Source: Prorocentrum cordatum (Eukaryota > Sar > Dinophyceae > Prorocentrales > Prorocentraceae). From it: a stretch of 64,000 nucleotides of DNA. This document shows positions 37,701 through 50,900 of the stretch, in pieces. Location: the NCBI GenBank assembly GCA_963575745.1, contig CAUYUJ010003058.1, forward strand, positions 135,001 through 199,000. Direction: 5' to 3'. A program made the position numbers and the translations under genes. The notes under the pieces were generated by a model that worked only from the letters and a program-made list of their open reading frames with translations, was not told the origin of the DNA and searched no databases. Within the stretch, counting starts at the first letter, position 1; each line of letters opens with the position of its first letter.

Positions 37701-40700
37701 ATTGACTCCACGCCCCCTTCTGGACGAGAAGCTCCTTCACGGGCGACCAGATACGACCAAGTTGCCGCTGGCGACTGCGGACATCACCTGGCCAATCGGC
37801 TCTCACGCGGACATCATGCTCCACCTGTGACCTTTGGTCCTTCCATTTCGTCGGGTTCTCGACCATGGAGTCATGAAGTTCACGCGCAAGAGCAGGAGTC
37901 TCGAAGTGGACACTGTAGCTCTGGCTGACGCGAGCGAAACGGGCGGTCATCTTCTCGGCCATGTGACGCAGAACATGTTGTTTGAGTCGTTCAAAGTGAG
38001 CCTCTCGCGCTGGGGCCATGAGCGGTCTTGGAAAGCCACTTATCCAGCGTCGGCACTCGTCTGGAATATCATCATGAGCAGGAGTCCCTGTGGGGGCCGT
38101 ACTCGCCGCACGGGAGAATTTGGCAGGACGAGGCGGCACTCCAGAACCTGCAGACGCCGTTGACACCGCTCGCATCTCACTACGCAGCTCCTTGATATTC
38201 TCATCCATCTTCACGGACAGCGCGGAGACCTGGGCCTGAACCGCGAGATCTCCCTGACTGGCTCCTTGCGGAAGCTGGGCAAGCGCATTCTCGATCTGGA
38301 CTACTCGTGCCTCGAGGGTGCCGATCTTCACGACCTCCTGCATGACCTTCTCATTACTCTCGGAGAGTGAAAGCAACTGTGCCTCCAACTTCTTCGTGGA
38401 TGCCGCGTTCACCTCCATTGCCTTGGCGATACGCTCGAGAGGCGAGACTGGGACTTCCTCCATCTCCTCATCCACATCGACGGGCGTACTCACTGCAGCG
38501 GGCACACCTCCAGATCCTGCGCTCGACATGTCTGTACGAGAGACTTGCGGGCGGAAGCGGAAAGAACTCTTGACCACTGGGGGGTACGAGACCCAGTGGC
38601 TGCAAAAGAACCTGGGGTCTGGCCTCGGATCAGAGGTCTCCACTTTGTCCCCAGGGGAACATGGAGTCTTGAGCCAAAATGGTTACGGAGGAGGAAGAGG
38701 AAGAGGAGGAGGAGGAGGATCTGATGAGACGAGATCGAAGCAAGAAGCGTGCCGATCGATGCCGGCGCGACCCGCCCGCGCGCCCGAAGCGCGCGTGAGC
38801 TCCGCGGGCTCTGGCCCTGGCGGCCTCAGGAAGGGGGTTCCTTCACTGCTGCCTGCAGCCCCTCGGCGACGGGGCGACGGCGCCCCCGGCGAGGTTTCCC
38901 CTGGCCCGTCGCCTTTGCTACAGATGCATATACGTCGGCGGTGCCCCGTGCGGAGCGACCCCCCCTCCAGTAAAATCCAGCCTGGGGGGCTTCGAGCTGG
39001 CGGCCCCGCTGGAGCGAGCCGGCGCGAGCCCCCCCCCCGGTAAGCACGAAGCCCCCCCCGGGTAGCCGGCACGAGCCCCCCCGGTGAAAACGACCCCCCC
39101 CCGGTACGCACGAACCCCCCCGGCATGCACGAGCCTCCACCCGGATGCGTATCCGCCTGCAGGACGTGCCGCAACAAGGCGACACCGCTCTTTTGTACGC
39201 GGCCGCTCCGTCGACCCCTCCCAGGAGGCTCGGAACTTCGTCCGGGGCAGGTGGCTCACCTGGGAGTTGCAGCTGCCTCATGTTACCACGTGCCCAACAA
39301 TGTCGACAACAGCGCTGCCACTTCCTCCTCCTCCTCCTCCTCCTCTCCTCCTCCTCGTCCTCCTCCTCGTCCTCCTCGTCCTCCTCGTCCTCCTCGTCGT
39401 CCTCCTCCTCCTTCTCCTCCTCCTCCTCCTCCTCCTCCTCCTCCTCCTCCTCCTCCCCCCCACCCCACCCGCACCCCCGCCCCAACCCCGCCCCCCACTC
39501 CGACCCCCCCACTCCCACAGGGGAGGAGGGGGTCCAGCTCGAAGCCCCCCCAACGCGGCCTGCGCCAACCCCACCGGTAAAGGGACACGAGGGGGGAGGG
39601 AGCGGCCTGCACGAAGACCCCTGGTAATACTGGGCGGGGTTCGTGCCATGGGGCACCGTCGGCATACACATACATACACACATAACTATATATATATATA
39701 TATATAATATTATATATAATATATATATGTATATATATATATGCATATTTACACATGTGTATATATAGCACATACACATAAATGTGTGATTTCTGTAATC
39801 TCTCTCTCTCTATATATATATATATGAAAGACAGTCGATGTGAAAACCTCCGCGACACCTGCAATGTTTGAGGGACTCTGGTCTGCCCAGACGACTTCGC
39901 CCCACGTTTGCGAACTACTTTTGGCAACTGCTGATTTCTGACAAACGAATGTGCGCGCACTTGTGACAAACTAAGCGCCAAAAACAATACGAAAACGTGA
40001 CCATCAACCTTGGTGGGTAGATCCTACATAGGACTGTGTAGAAGAAGATCTACTCGGTCCAATATATGCGAGGCAGGCACGGGGCCGCGACGGCGACGAC
40101 GGGGCGGCGACGGCGAGCACGGAGCCGCGAGGCTGGCACCCAGTCCCAGACGACGGGCGACGACGTTGCGACGGGGCGGCGACGGCGAGTACGCAGCCGC
40201 CAAACGAAGTTTCAGGCCCAGACGACGGGCGGCGAGGAGGCGGCGACGGCGAATACATAGCCGCCAGACCAAGTTCCAGGCCCGATGACTTAAAGGACAA
40301 GACAGAGGCATTCAGGGCAAGGTAGTGATAATGATGAACATTAACAGTGATACAAACATATCCAAAATAGTATGTTCGCGACGCGGAGGCGGCCAGGCCT
40401 CCGACATCGGGCGTGGACACTATAATTTTCAAAAAGATTCCCAGACCCAGCCCAACCAAAATCTAAGGCCACTTCCAGGTCCGAGAGCAGCTCCCAAACC
40501 CGGCTCAGCCAAACTCTGGCCTCGCAGAATCCCCCAAGGTCCCCAAGCCCTCTGGCTGGGACCCGCTTGCTCGGCATGGAGCAAGCGTGTTCTGAGGGAA
40601 ACGGAGCACGCTCCCCCCAGGTCCAGCGTTAGGCCGGGCATGTCCCCCCACCCACCGGCAAACTAGCAGTAGCAGTAGTAGTAAGTAGTAGTATCAGCAG

Positions 40701-40707
40701 CAGCAGC

Positions 40708-40760
<53 letters not shown>

Positions 40761-40774
40761 TAGTAGTAGTAGTT

Positions 40775-40811
<37 letters not shown>

Positions 40812-40909
40812 AAGTAGTAGTAGTAGTAGAAATAGTGGTAGTAGTAGTAGTAGTAGTAGTCGTAGTAGTAGTAGTAGTAGTTGTAGTAGTAGTAGTCGTA
40901 GTAGTAGTA

Positions 40910-40982
<73 letters not shown>

Positions 40983-41148
40983 AAGTCGTAGTAGTAGTAG
41001 TAGTAGTAGTCGTCGTAGTCGGTATAGTAGTCGTAGTAGTAGTAGTAGTAGTAGTAGTACTAGTAGTAATAGTAGTAGTAGTAGTAGGAGTAGTAGTAGT
41101 AGTAGTAATATTAGTGGTGGTAGTAGTGGTACTGGTAGTAATATTAGA

Positions 41149-41209
<61 letters not shown>

Positions 41210-41245
41210 TGGTAATAGTAGCAGTAGTGGTAGTAGTAGTGGTAA

Positions 41246-41282
<37 letters not shown>

Positions 41283-41374
41283 CGTAGTAGTAGTTGTAGT
41301 CGTCGTAGTAGTAGTAGTAGTAGTAGTGGGAGTGGGAGTAGGAGTAGGAGTAGTAGGAGTAGAAGTAGGAGTAG

Positions 41375-41415
<41 letters not shown>

Positions 41416-41498
41416 CTAGTAGTAGCAGTAGCAGTAGCAGTAGTAGTAGTGGGAGTAGTCGTAGTAGTAGTAGTAGTAGTGTAGTAGTAGTAGTAGTG

Positions 41499-41529
<31 letters not shown>

Positions 41530-41554
41530 AGTAGTAGTAGTGGTAGTAGTAGTG

Positions 41555-41590
<36 letters not shown>

Positions 41591-41605
41591 CTAGGTAGGC
41601 AGCGT

Positions 41606-41636
<31 letters not shown>

Positions 41637-41845
41637 CGTAGTAGTAGTAGTAGTAGTAGTAGTAGAAGTAAAAGTAGTAGTAGTAGTAGTAGAAGTAGTA
41701 GTAGTAGTAGTAGTAGTCGTAGTAGCAATAATAGTAGCAGGTAGTAGGTAGTAGGTAGTAGGTAGTCGGTAGTCGGTAGTCGGTAGTCAGTAGTCAGTAG
41801 TAGGTAGTAGGTAGCAGGTAGTAGTTAGTAGGTAGTAGGTAGTAG

Positions 41846-41913
<68 letters not shown>

Positions 41914-41941
41914 CGTAGTAGTAGTAGTGGTAGTAGTAGTG

Positions 41942-41977
<36 letters not shown>

Positions 41978-44900
41978 ATACTAGTAAAGCCCCCCCTGGC
42001 CCACCGGGAGCACTTCGCCGGCGCCTTCTCCACCGCCTGCTCGAAGAGGTCCCGCGCGCGCTCGAGCTTGCGGCCGCCGTAGCGGGCCACGAAGCGGGTG
42101 AGGTATCTGCACCCCCCGCCCTCCTCCTCCGGCTCCCTCCTTCGGGTTCAACCTGGGCGCCCGAGGGCCGTGCAGCATTCATTCCTGCGATCCCGTCGCT
42201 CTGCACTCCCGCGCCCCGCTCCCTCCTGCAATGGCGCCAGATCTTCCAGGAGCCCCCGCGAACGGCTTCTGGGCCCCAAACCCGTGCAATCAATGACGGA
42301 CCGCGTGGTGACCTGGGAGCCCCACCGACCTCACTGAGCGGTCCATCACGGCACGGTTCTAGGACCTCAGAGGCCACAATTTCCCGCGACGTCCCCGGAG
42401 AACGACCCAAGTCCCAAAACCGTGCGGGGACCCGGAATCCCCCCACTGACTCACCACGTGGCGTGGTCACCCGTTTGGGGATCCCCAACGATCCCCCCAA
42501 ATGGGAACCTCTGTGGACTACCGCGACCCTATCGGAAAAATAATTTCGGCTGGACTTGGTCCCGATTTCGACCACCCCTCACCCCTCTTCGATTTCGTCC
42601 CAACGTCGACCACGCCCAGCGACTTCCCACGAACCGCAAGGCATGCTGGGACCCTCTGAGACTCTCACGACAGACCACACGAGACCCTCCCTTCTGGACG
42701 CCCGAGGTTCGAAACAGATTGGCGCAACGCCCGACACGCGGTCTGTGCGTCCAGAAGACGTTCGCGGGGCCTCCTGGGAGGATCCGGCGCCGCAGCAGGA
42801 AGGATGCGGGGCGCAGGAGTACAGGACGACGGGATCACAAGAGCGCGCGGCAACGATGCACGGCACTTGGACGCACGGGTGGAAGCCGGGCCCGTTTCGA
42901 TCCGAGTCGATGCCGGCTTTTGAGGCCGACCCGCTCCGGCTCGAGTCCGACGCTCCGACGCTCCGATACGGACCCCGATGCTCGCATGGCGCTGATTTTG
43001 CATCCTTGGCGCAAGCGATCCGATTCGAGCCTGACTCCGTGGCCGAGGCAGCCCGGTCCGACGGCGGCTTCGGTGCGATCTGCCGCATCGCGGCCTCCTG
43101 CGGTGCGCGGCTGCCTTCGCACCCTCGCGTGGGGGGGGGGGCGACCGCTCTGGCCAAGGCTGCGACGCGCAGAGGAAAGAGCAGCTCTCCGACCCTGGAG
43201 AGATAGCGACGATCCATCGGGACGAGGATGCATCGGGGATCTCTGGCGGGGGGCTGGCGGGGTCTGGAGGACGTCTCCTGAGCATTTTCTTTGGGTGGAG
43301 GGCTCAGGGTGAAATCCATTTGCACCTCGAAAATCACTCCGTCTTGTGATTCACCTTTTGCAGATTTCGGGGATGGACAGACCCGCCTTTAGTAAGACGT
43401 GGTTTAGTGAAAACGACCTGAGGCCCAAACCTGGCGGGCGCAAGCCTGGAAAATAACGGCCACGGCGCCCTCTCGAGAACCGAAAACGGACAATGCACTA
43501 ATCGACGTGCCACTGTTGGGGGTTCTGTCCACCCCCGAAGATTCAAACCTCGGAAAACAACCGAAACGGCACTTCAGACTGCACCCTTTGCCCTTGACCC
43601 ACAGCAAATGCTCGGGCATCGGGAGCCACGGCCGTCCCGGACGCTCCCGAGAGCGCTCCCGAGAGCGCTCGGGAGCGATGCGTCCGCATGCAGGGCCTGC
43701 ATGGGCCTGTGCGATCCTGGCACCACGCCAGGGTTGCTGGGGGAACCGAAAAAGGACCCATCCCGCTGCCCCCAGGCCCCCTCTGGGGTGCGTCCTGGCC
43801 AAGGTGTCGAGTGGCGACGCGGGCCTCTCGGGAAGGCCGAAGCGAGGAGAGGGCAGCGATAGTGGCACACGCCGGTGGGAAGAAGTAGGTAAAGACATGA
43901 AGCAGGAAGGCGGAAAAAGCAGACTAGGCCCAGGCCCTCCCGGAGAGCAGCTAAACACAGCAGGTTTGGACGCCCGAAATGGGTAGGAAAGAATGGGTAC
44001 AATGGCCAACAGCATATGTTGTCCCAAACCAACAGCGGCCACTGTTGGGCAGGCGGCCTCCTGTCTCAAATGGACACAGGCCGCGGCTGCGCGGACAGCG
44101 AGTCCTGTTCGAAATGAACAGGAACTGCTGTTGGGCATCTCACCCATTCTCTCCGTACCCATTTCGGGCTTCCAGAGCAAGAGCAGGTCGATGCTTGCAG
44201 GGGAAAGGCGCTTGGGTCGAAGCGAATTGGGATCTGGGGGCCCAAACACACACCCACGCTCAACGATTATGTCGGGCGTGTCCCACTACAGGGGGAGCGT
44301 CGACGGAAAATTTACAAAAACGTGCCCCCAAAAAGGTGAAAAAATGCAAAACAAAAAAAAACATACTGTTTTTTATGTTGGACTATCTTTTGACTATTTG
44401 TGTGTGTTTTTATTCTTCTTCAAAAACCCCCCCTGCAAGAGCAGCCGGCAGGCCCGGCTGCCACGGACTCCGAGGGGCCCGCCCGCCGTGTGGGCCCGCC
44501 CCCCCCCCCCCCCGCGTGTGGCTCCTGCCCCCGAGCGCCGCGCGCGCACGGGGGCGAGAGGCGCGCTGCGGGCGGCACGGCCCCCCGGAGGGCCCTCCGG
44601 GGCTTCGGTCGGGCCTGTCCCCCTGCAGGGGGACGGGCCCGACTTCATGCTGCAGGCCCTTCCTCTCCCGCCCGTGCCGGACTCTGAGCGCTAGCCAGAG
44701 CCGAATGCAGGCTAGTCCTCACATGATGCTCGAAGCAACGCTGGCGGGAGCAAGCGATCAGCCTACAAAGGGCCCCTAACCCTTTGGGAGGGGATGTAAA
44801 TTTGGCGGGCCAAGAAAACTGGGGCTAGGGGGTCTTTTCTGCATATGTATCGAACCGCACAGAAATATTATCCCTAATGCAAAGGCTGGGACCTCAGTGA

Positions 44901-47900
44901 GGCCACGCCCTCATGATATACTATTCGGGTTCGGGGTTCTCTTGCTCTCGGTGAGCAACCGCGTGCAACTCTGACGGAGGGCGTGAACACCTCTCGCTGC
45001 AGGCCACCTGGACGTAATACACCATAGCACAAAACAACATGCGGCAATCCGTGCCGTGACGGCGCCGACGCTGGATCCAGGCACTGGAATAATCGGTCAA
45101 CCTCAAACGATCGCAGCCTCCTGGCAACGTGACGGCATTCAAGAACGGCCGATGCCAGCGCTGGGGTCGCTGGTGCGTCGACTCGACACCGACCTTCCGT
45201 ACACGAATGTACTTCCGGTAGTCTGCACGGACCTCCGAGCGATTGTGTTGATGTTGTCTGTTGTTCCTCGACGGTGATAGAACACCAGGCGGTGGATGAC
45301 AGACAAGACCATCCTGGTCCTCCTCCCTCTCCCAGACATTCTGCGGCTCCATTAGATCAAGACGGCCACCGTTCTGCAACGTACTGGACCTGTGCAATCT
45401 GGTGTCGGGGCCCTGGGTCGTCAAGAAAAGAACATCTCACGATGAAACACAGATCCCGCAGGAAGCGGTCGAGAGGCCCAAGGGTCCATGTCTCGACAAT
45501 TCTCGAGCCGCGATGATTGGGCCTCCTCCCCTCTCTCACGATCGTGCACGATCGTGGGCTCTTCTGGGTGACATCGAACGACCTCGATTTCCCGCGACCT
45601 CGCACGTCCGTTGGGTTCGCACGGCCCGTTCTACGAAAATGTTCCACAACATCGCGCCCACTCTCGGACTCCAGCCTGCCGCGCCCCTTCTCTCACGACG
45701 GAGGGGGGGAGCCACTCTCTCCACGTGTGCTGCATCACTGTCGCTCTCCTTCACTCCGTCCATCTTCTTCGTCATCTCTGGCCGGTTCTCTCTGTTCACC
45801 GGCCCTTCTGAGAAGTGGTAGGTTTGTCTCTTCTCTGCTTCCTCCTCCTCATCACCGCTCACCCCTTCTGTCCCTGCCCCCCACCCCGTTCGCCCTCCTC
45901 AGCCAGATGTCGTTGACGTGAGGCCAGGAAAATACCTGCCCAGCAGCAGCGTATTCAATACTCCCCTTGCAGCCACGACAGCAGCACTCAGGTATCAACT
46001 GAGGGGCCTTCGTGAGAGAGATTAGGGGCTATGAAGCCCGATGAAGGGGCCACTGAGCCAGATGAGGCTGGACTAAAGCCAAGATCGAACCAAATTGAAC
46101 TGTGCTACGCGGTTTTAAGCAGGGTGATGCCGGACTAGGCAGGTCTTTGACCATGGATACACTAACACTGATGCAACATGTAATATCCCAAGAGTTGCAA
46201 TCTAGCAACGCTGATGATCTGATTGACTGCAATGGCTGACAGCATGTCGATTGAAATCTGCCCAGCCGTGCAGTCCACAAGATACAAGCCGACAAGCGGC
46301 CGACTGAAAGAGACACTACTACAAGTGCGCACGGTGGAAAAGCCTATTCTGATGATCACGCGGTTCCAAAATAATACAGAGCCAAATCATCACTACTCGG
46401 CGGTGCTTGCCTTGCGAAACCGAGCACCGCAACGGTCTGACATATACCGTAGTACCCCGCAATTGCGGATAATAGTGGGAGAGCGGTGGCGACATCGGCA
46501 ATCTGCAAGGCTCTGAAGAAACCGGCCGCAGGCGTCACATTTTTGTAAGTATGCAACGAGCCCGCCGCAGGCGCCGACTGTTTTGTTAAACACTGTGGCT
46601 GGGTCTTGCGTGGGTCGCGGGTGGGTCGCAGGTGGGCCGCGCGTGGGTCGCGGGTGGGTCGCGGGGGGGTTGGTCGCGGCAGGGTCGTGGGGTGGGTCGC
46701 GGGTGGGTCGCAAGTGGGTCGCAGGTGGGTCGCGGGTGGGTCGAGGGCCGGGTCGCGGGTTGAACGACGACAACAATCAACAAACAACAAGAAACGCAAC
46801 AACAACAACAATCCGCACCGCGGAAACTCACTTCAGCCACGCGCCCAATGACAGTGAATGACCATTCGGCCCCCTAACTCTGACTTGTCATCCCGCAGAT
46901 CACTGGACGAGCTTCACTGCTCGGAGAGAGACGCATCAAGCAGATTCGGTTTCAAGAATTCTCGACGTCGTATTTCGCTTGGAGCTCGCTCCGAGACTCT
47001 CTTTTTGTCGTCACCTTGGCCTGCAAAAAAACAATCTCCAAACGTGGGCTGCTGCTTTGTCTGAATTCTCTTGTGCGGGACAGGATGAGTGGAATTTGAA
47101 TCCGGAAATCGGATCACATCGGAGTGTGCATGAGATCGGGCTTCATACATAGGCGTAGCCACGGCGTCAAGAGGGGATTGGACAGGCTGCGCCAAGATGC
47201 ACAATACAACACAACACAGAAACGAGGCCGCATAGCCTCGTCGGAGTGTCGGGATCGGATCGGATTTGGGTCAGCCTTCCTCGTCGTCACCATCCCCTTC
47301 CCCTTCCTTCCGTTTCCTATCCTCTCCCGCTCCTCCTAGTTCTCCAGCTGCTGCTGCTGCTGCTCTTGCACCTCATCCTCGTGGTGCTTCCTCGTTCTCG
47401 TCCTGCTGCTCACCCCTCCTCTGCCTCCTCCCCCCTCGCCAGCCCACAACTGCCCCACGACTCTCGGATTCACGCCCAACGTTGGGCCAAATCCTGCAAC
47501 TGCCATTCGGGGATGTCCTTCTTCTGGACATCCATTAACGGGCGAAGGACGGTCTAACATAAACTTTTTCGCCGTCGGGGGCACCTGCCCCTGGGCGGCT
47601 GGAAAGTTTATTCCCCTACGGTGCCACCGTAGGGGAATAAACTTTCCAGCCGCCCAGGGGCAGGTGCCCCCGACGGCGGAAAGTTTATGTTATACCGTTC
47701 TTCTTCGCTCGTTGAATCCTCGATGGGGTCGGAGTAGATGGGGTCGGAGGATCGCGCCGCATCGCCGATACATCGGCGATGAATCAGTGATGCATCGGCG
47801 ATGCATCGGCGATGCACCAGCGATGCATCGTCGACGGGGTCGATGCATCGGCGACGTCGACGTTAAGCAAATCGGGCTCCACATCGAGCCGCATTGGCTA

Positions 47901-50900
47901 TGCATCGGCGATGCGGAGCCATCCTCCGACCCCATCTGCTCCGACCCCATCTGGGAGCCCTAGAAGGTCGGCGGATTCGACACGTTCTGTTTGTTCAGGC
48001 GGCCCCGCCGCCCCCCGCCCAGCAGCACAGCTCCGGCCGCCTCGCGTGCCACGGCGGCCAGCAGGCCTCCGGCGGCGGCCCGGAGGCCGCCCCCGACGAC
48101 GGCGGGCAGCAGAGCCCCCGGAGCTCCTCGCGCACCTGCCGGGGCGCCTCCCGGAAGCACCAGGCGCCGGGGGCCCAGTCGGCCAGGTCGGGGGGTGGCG
48201 GCGCCAGGGCGCGCAGGAGCCGTGCCGCCCACGCGGAGCCGTTGTCGACCACGTCCGCAGGGAGGCCGTCCAGGCGCGGGCCGTGCAGGTCGACATAGTG
48301 GTTCCAGCGGAGGAAGCCTGCCGCACTCCCCTCGGCGTGGACCGTCCCGCGACGCCCGATCGCCATCTCGGAGGCCACCGCCAGCACGTTCTCCGGGTTC
48401 ACCACGGGGTCCCCTGCCTGCAGGTCCAGGTACGTCGGGGCGGCGCCGCCAGCGCGCGGCGCCTCCTGGCGAGGCTGCCGGTGCTGCAGGGCCTCTACGA
48501 GGTACGGGCTGCGCCGGCCCAGGCGCCCCGAGAAGTGGACCCAGGGGATGTCCAGCGTCGCAGCGTCTCCGCGGGCCCTGGACAGGCGCTCGAGCACCCT
48601 GCCCACGCCGAAGGGGCCCCCGGAGGGCACGGCCAGGTACTGGTCGAGAGCCATGTCGTTGAGCAGCCAGTCCGCCCGCCCCTTCACCTGGAAGAGGCAG
48701 TGGTTCTGGGCGAGGTGGTTGAAGAGCTCGCGCACCCGCAGGCGCCCGGCGCCGTGCTCCAGGAGCTCTGGCACTAGGGGCGATAGCCGCGAGCCCGGGA
48801 CTCGGCGGAGGAGCTCGGCGGGGATGCCTAGCAGTTCAAGCTTGCCCTTCGCAGTATCATCTATGTCGTACAACATGATCATCTCCACGCCAATGGCAAC
48901 ATGATAATGCAACCACTGCTGGACCACATGCTCCACTTCGTGGAAGCGGAAGACAGGAGCCATGCATCCAACGACCTTGCGACGTGTGACGGCCGTTTCG
49001 ACGCAGATGTTCAGCACAGGCAGCGCCCACGAGCCAGCATCCAAGCGAACCCTCACTGTGCTGCTGCTGTGACCAGGTGGCACAACGCTGTTTGCAACAT
49101 GCTCCGGCACGGGGCACTGCAACACGTTGAACTCGCCGAAATGATTGACCGCTGCACCGGTAGACTCTCCAAGCTCGTTGCCAGCGACGTCTAGGAAGAT
49201 GCATCTCCAGGCCGACAGCTGCACAACAGGCACCGAGCGCAAAGTGGGGTACTCAAATAATGTGTGAGCCCACAGCACGCATGGGCCACCTGGCGCGACG
49301 TACACGAGGAACTCGAGCGTCCATCGCATCGAGGGCCCGCCGCTGCAGTGCCGGTGAAGGCTGACACCATGCACGAACACACGAACGGTGCCATTGGCCA
49401 GAAGGCCAAGGTCAGCAACGCCATCCGCACCGGCGGCATCGCACAAGCTCGTTGCCACCGGCGCGGCCGTCCCGTGTGCATCCTGTCGATCCGAAGCCGC
49501 GCCGCAAGATGGCGACGGGCGAGGGGCACCGCGAAGCCCCCGCACCCGGCCTTCTGGAGACCGCACCTGCAGCAGCAGCGCCCTCAGCGGGGCGCGGACG
49601 CGGGCGCGCGCCGATGCCGCCCTGGAGCGGCAGGCCGCCCAGACCTCGCGCAGCATCGCCTCGCAGCACGCCCTCCACCTGCCCCAGCGCCGGGCGCCCC
49701 GGCTCGCCCTGAGGAGCCGCAGCCCGCGTCGGAGAGGGCCTCCGGCAGAGACAATAGGGGAGCAGAGAGTGGCACAAACAGAACAGCTCGGAGGTCCGCG
49801 CGGACTGCTCGGCTCGGCGCCGGACCCCCCCTCCCTGGCGCGCGGAGCGCGCCAGGGGCGGCGCCGGAGGCGCCGCCAGGGGGCTCCAGCGCCGATCCGA
49901 GAAAGCCGCGCGGGCCTCCGAGTTGTGATGCTTATGCCACTTCTTGTTCCCCTAGACTCGGGAGCGGCCAAGAGGGGGGTGTCAAAGAGGGGGGGGGTGC
50001 AAATCATGACCGGCGGCATGTGCGCGGCCCAGCGGGGGGGCCGGGAACGTAATGAAATAAGAAGAGGCGCCATGAAATCTGGGGAAAGATCATGGCCCCC
50101 GCCATGATATCCCCCCCCCCTAGTCATCACCCCCCTCTTTTCCGCCCCCGATAGACGAGGCGAAGCAGGAGCGCATGTCGCCCCGCGGAGGACCTCCGCG
50201 CCCCCGCGGCGCGCGCCGCCGAGACCATGAGCAGGCACGAGCGGGCGCCGGGGGGCAGCAGGGGGCCCAGGCCCTCGAGCGCCGCGCGCACGAGGCCGAA
50301 GCCCCAGCGCGCCATGTCGGGCCGCTCCGGCAGGAAGGCCTCCGTGGCGAGGGGGCCGCCTGCCAGCCATCGCCGCAGATGTCTTACCAGCCTGGAACAT
50401 GTCCCTGTCCCTATGTTGGGCCTCGCCTCATCACGATGGCGATCTTAGGGATTTCCTCGGTTTCTGAGGGTGTGTCCCTAAGATCGTCATCTCCTGTTGG
50501 CGTGTCTATCTTGGGGATGGGGATGAGCTCGAGGCTGGTGAATTGCTGGCGTACCCGGAGAGCAGCCCGTAGAGGTGGAACGAGCCAGCGAGCGCTGCCA
50601 CGGGGTCCACGAGGTGCCCCGGAAACGCAGAGCAGCTGCCCCGCAGCAGGGCGCCGGGAGATCGGGCGCGGTAGAGCCACATGCAGCCGTCTGCCCTGCA
50701 GAGGGGCTCGACCTCGAAGAAGTCGTTCGAGTCTGCGGCGAGTCGACCATGAGGGTGATGACCACTTGTGCTGCTGGAGGCTGGGCGCCACTGCCATAAC
50801 AGCACAAGGGAGATTCGGATCCCGGGGAGCATTTCTTGAGCCGTCACATCTTGAGCCAAAATGGCTACGGGAAAAAGAGGGTTCAACACAGCTGGAAGGA

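Larger units (their letters stand above)
33746..38688 (-). mobile_element. SL-tagged LINE retrotransposon, near full length
   Basis: A 4.94-kb non-LTR element in the same orientation as SYF1. In order it has a spliced-leader sequence at its 5' end, an ORF1 with a coiled coil, an APE-type endonuclease and a reverse transcriptase ending in a cysteine/histidine motif. It is bounded by a 23-bp direct repeat (38,687-38,709 and 33,723-33,745; core GGAAGAGGAAGAGG), read as a target-site duplication made on insertion into a GAG/CTC microsatellite. The 3' end is unusual: the element stops 5 bases after the RT stop codon, with no 3' UTR and no poly(A). Two single-base frameshifts break ORF2, so this copy is probably dead but young. 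Confidence 0.88.
33306..42004 (-). other. SYF1 intron e-f (8.7 kb) hosting a LINE
   Basis: Begins on the coding strand with 1.3 kb of ACT/AGT microsatellite, then a three-unit tandem array (40.06-40.27 kb), a TA-rich tract (39.69-39.83 kb), CTC repeats (39.32-39.46 kb) and a GC-rich unique stretch with several 'CCCCCCCGGTA' words (39.0-39.13 kb). The SL-tagged LINE follows in the same orientation. The last part (33.38-33.6 kb) is rich in GATCGG words. Confidence 0.75.
42107..45897 (-). other. SYF1 intron d-e (3.8 kb)
   Basis: Contains two inverted-repeat elements (43,967-44,173 and 44,271-44,643), a GC-rich hairpin near 43,635-43,685 (arms CGGACGC...GCGTCCG), and a segment at 43,378-43,535 related to 9,425-9,580. 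The rest (42.1-43.3 and 44.7-45.9 kb) is apparently unique sequence; reading frames there resemble no family I know. Confidence 0.7.

Noticed and set aside
40754-41484. Two frames encoding poly-valine
   Set aside because: Pure translation of the AGT microsatellite.
44921-45424. A 167-codon minus-strand frame of mixed composition
   Set aside because: No family resemblance, no leader or splice context, and it lies within a SYF1 intron; probably chance.
49740-50400. N-terminal 220 residues of an 801-codon frame joined to the GT92-like exon
   Set aside because: They run through a dispersed GC-rich hairpin element and through exon 2 in a different frame from the one that joins exon 1 at canonical splice sites.
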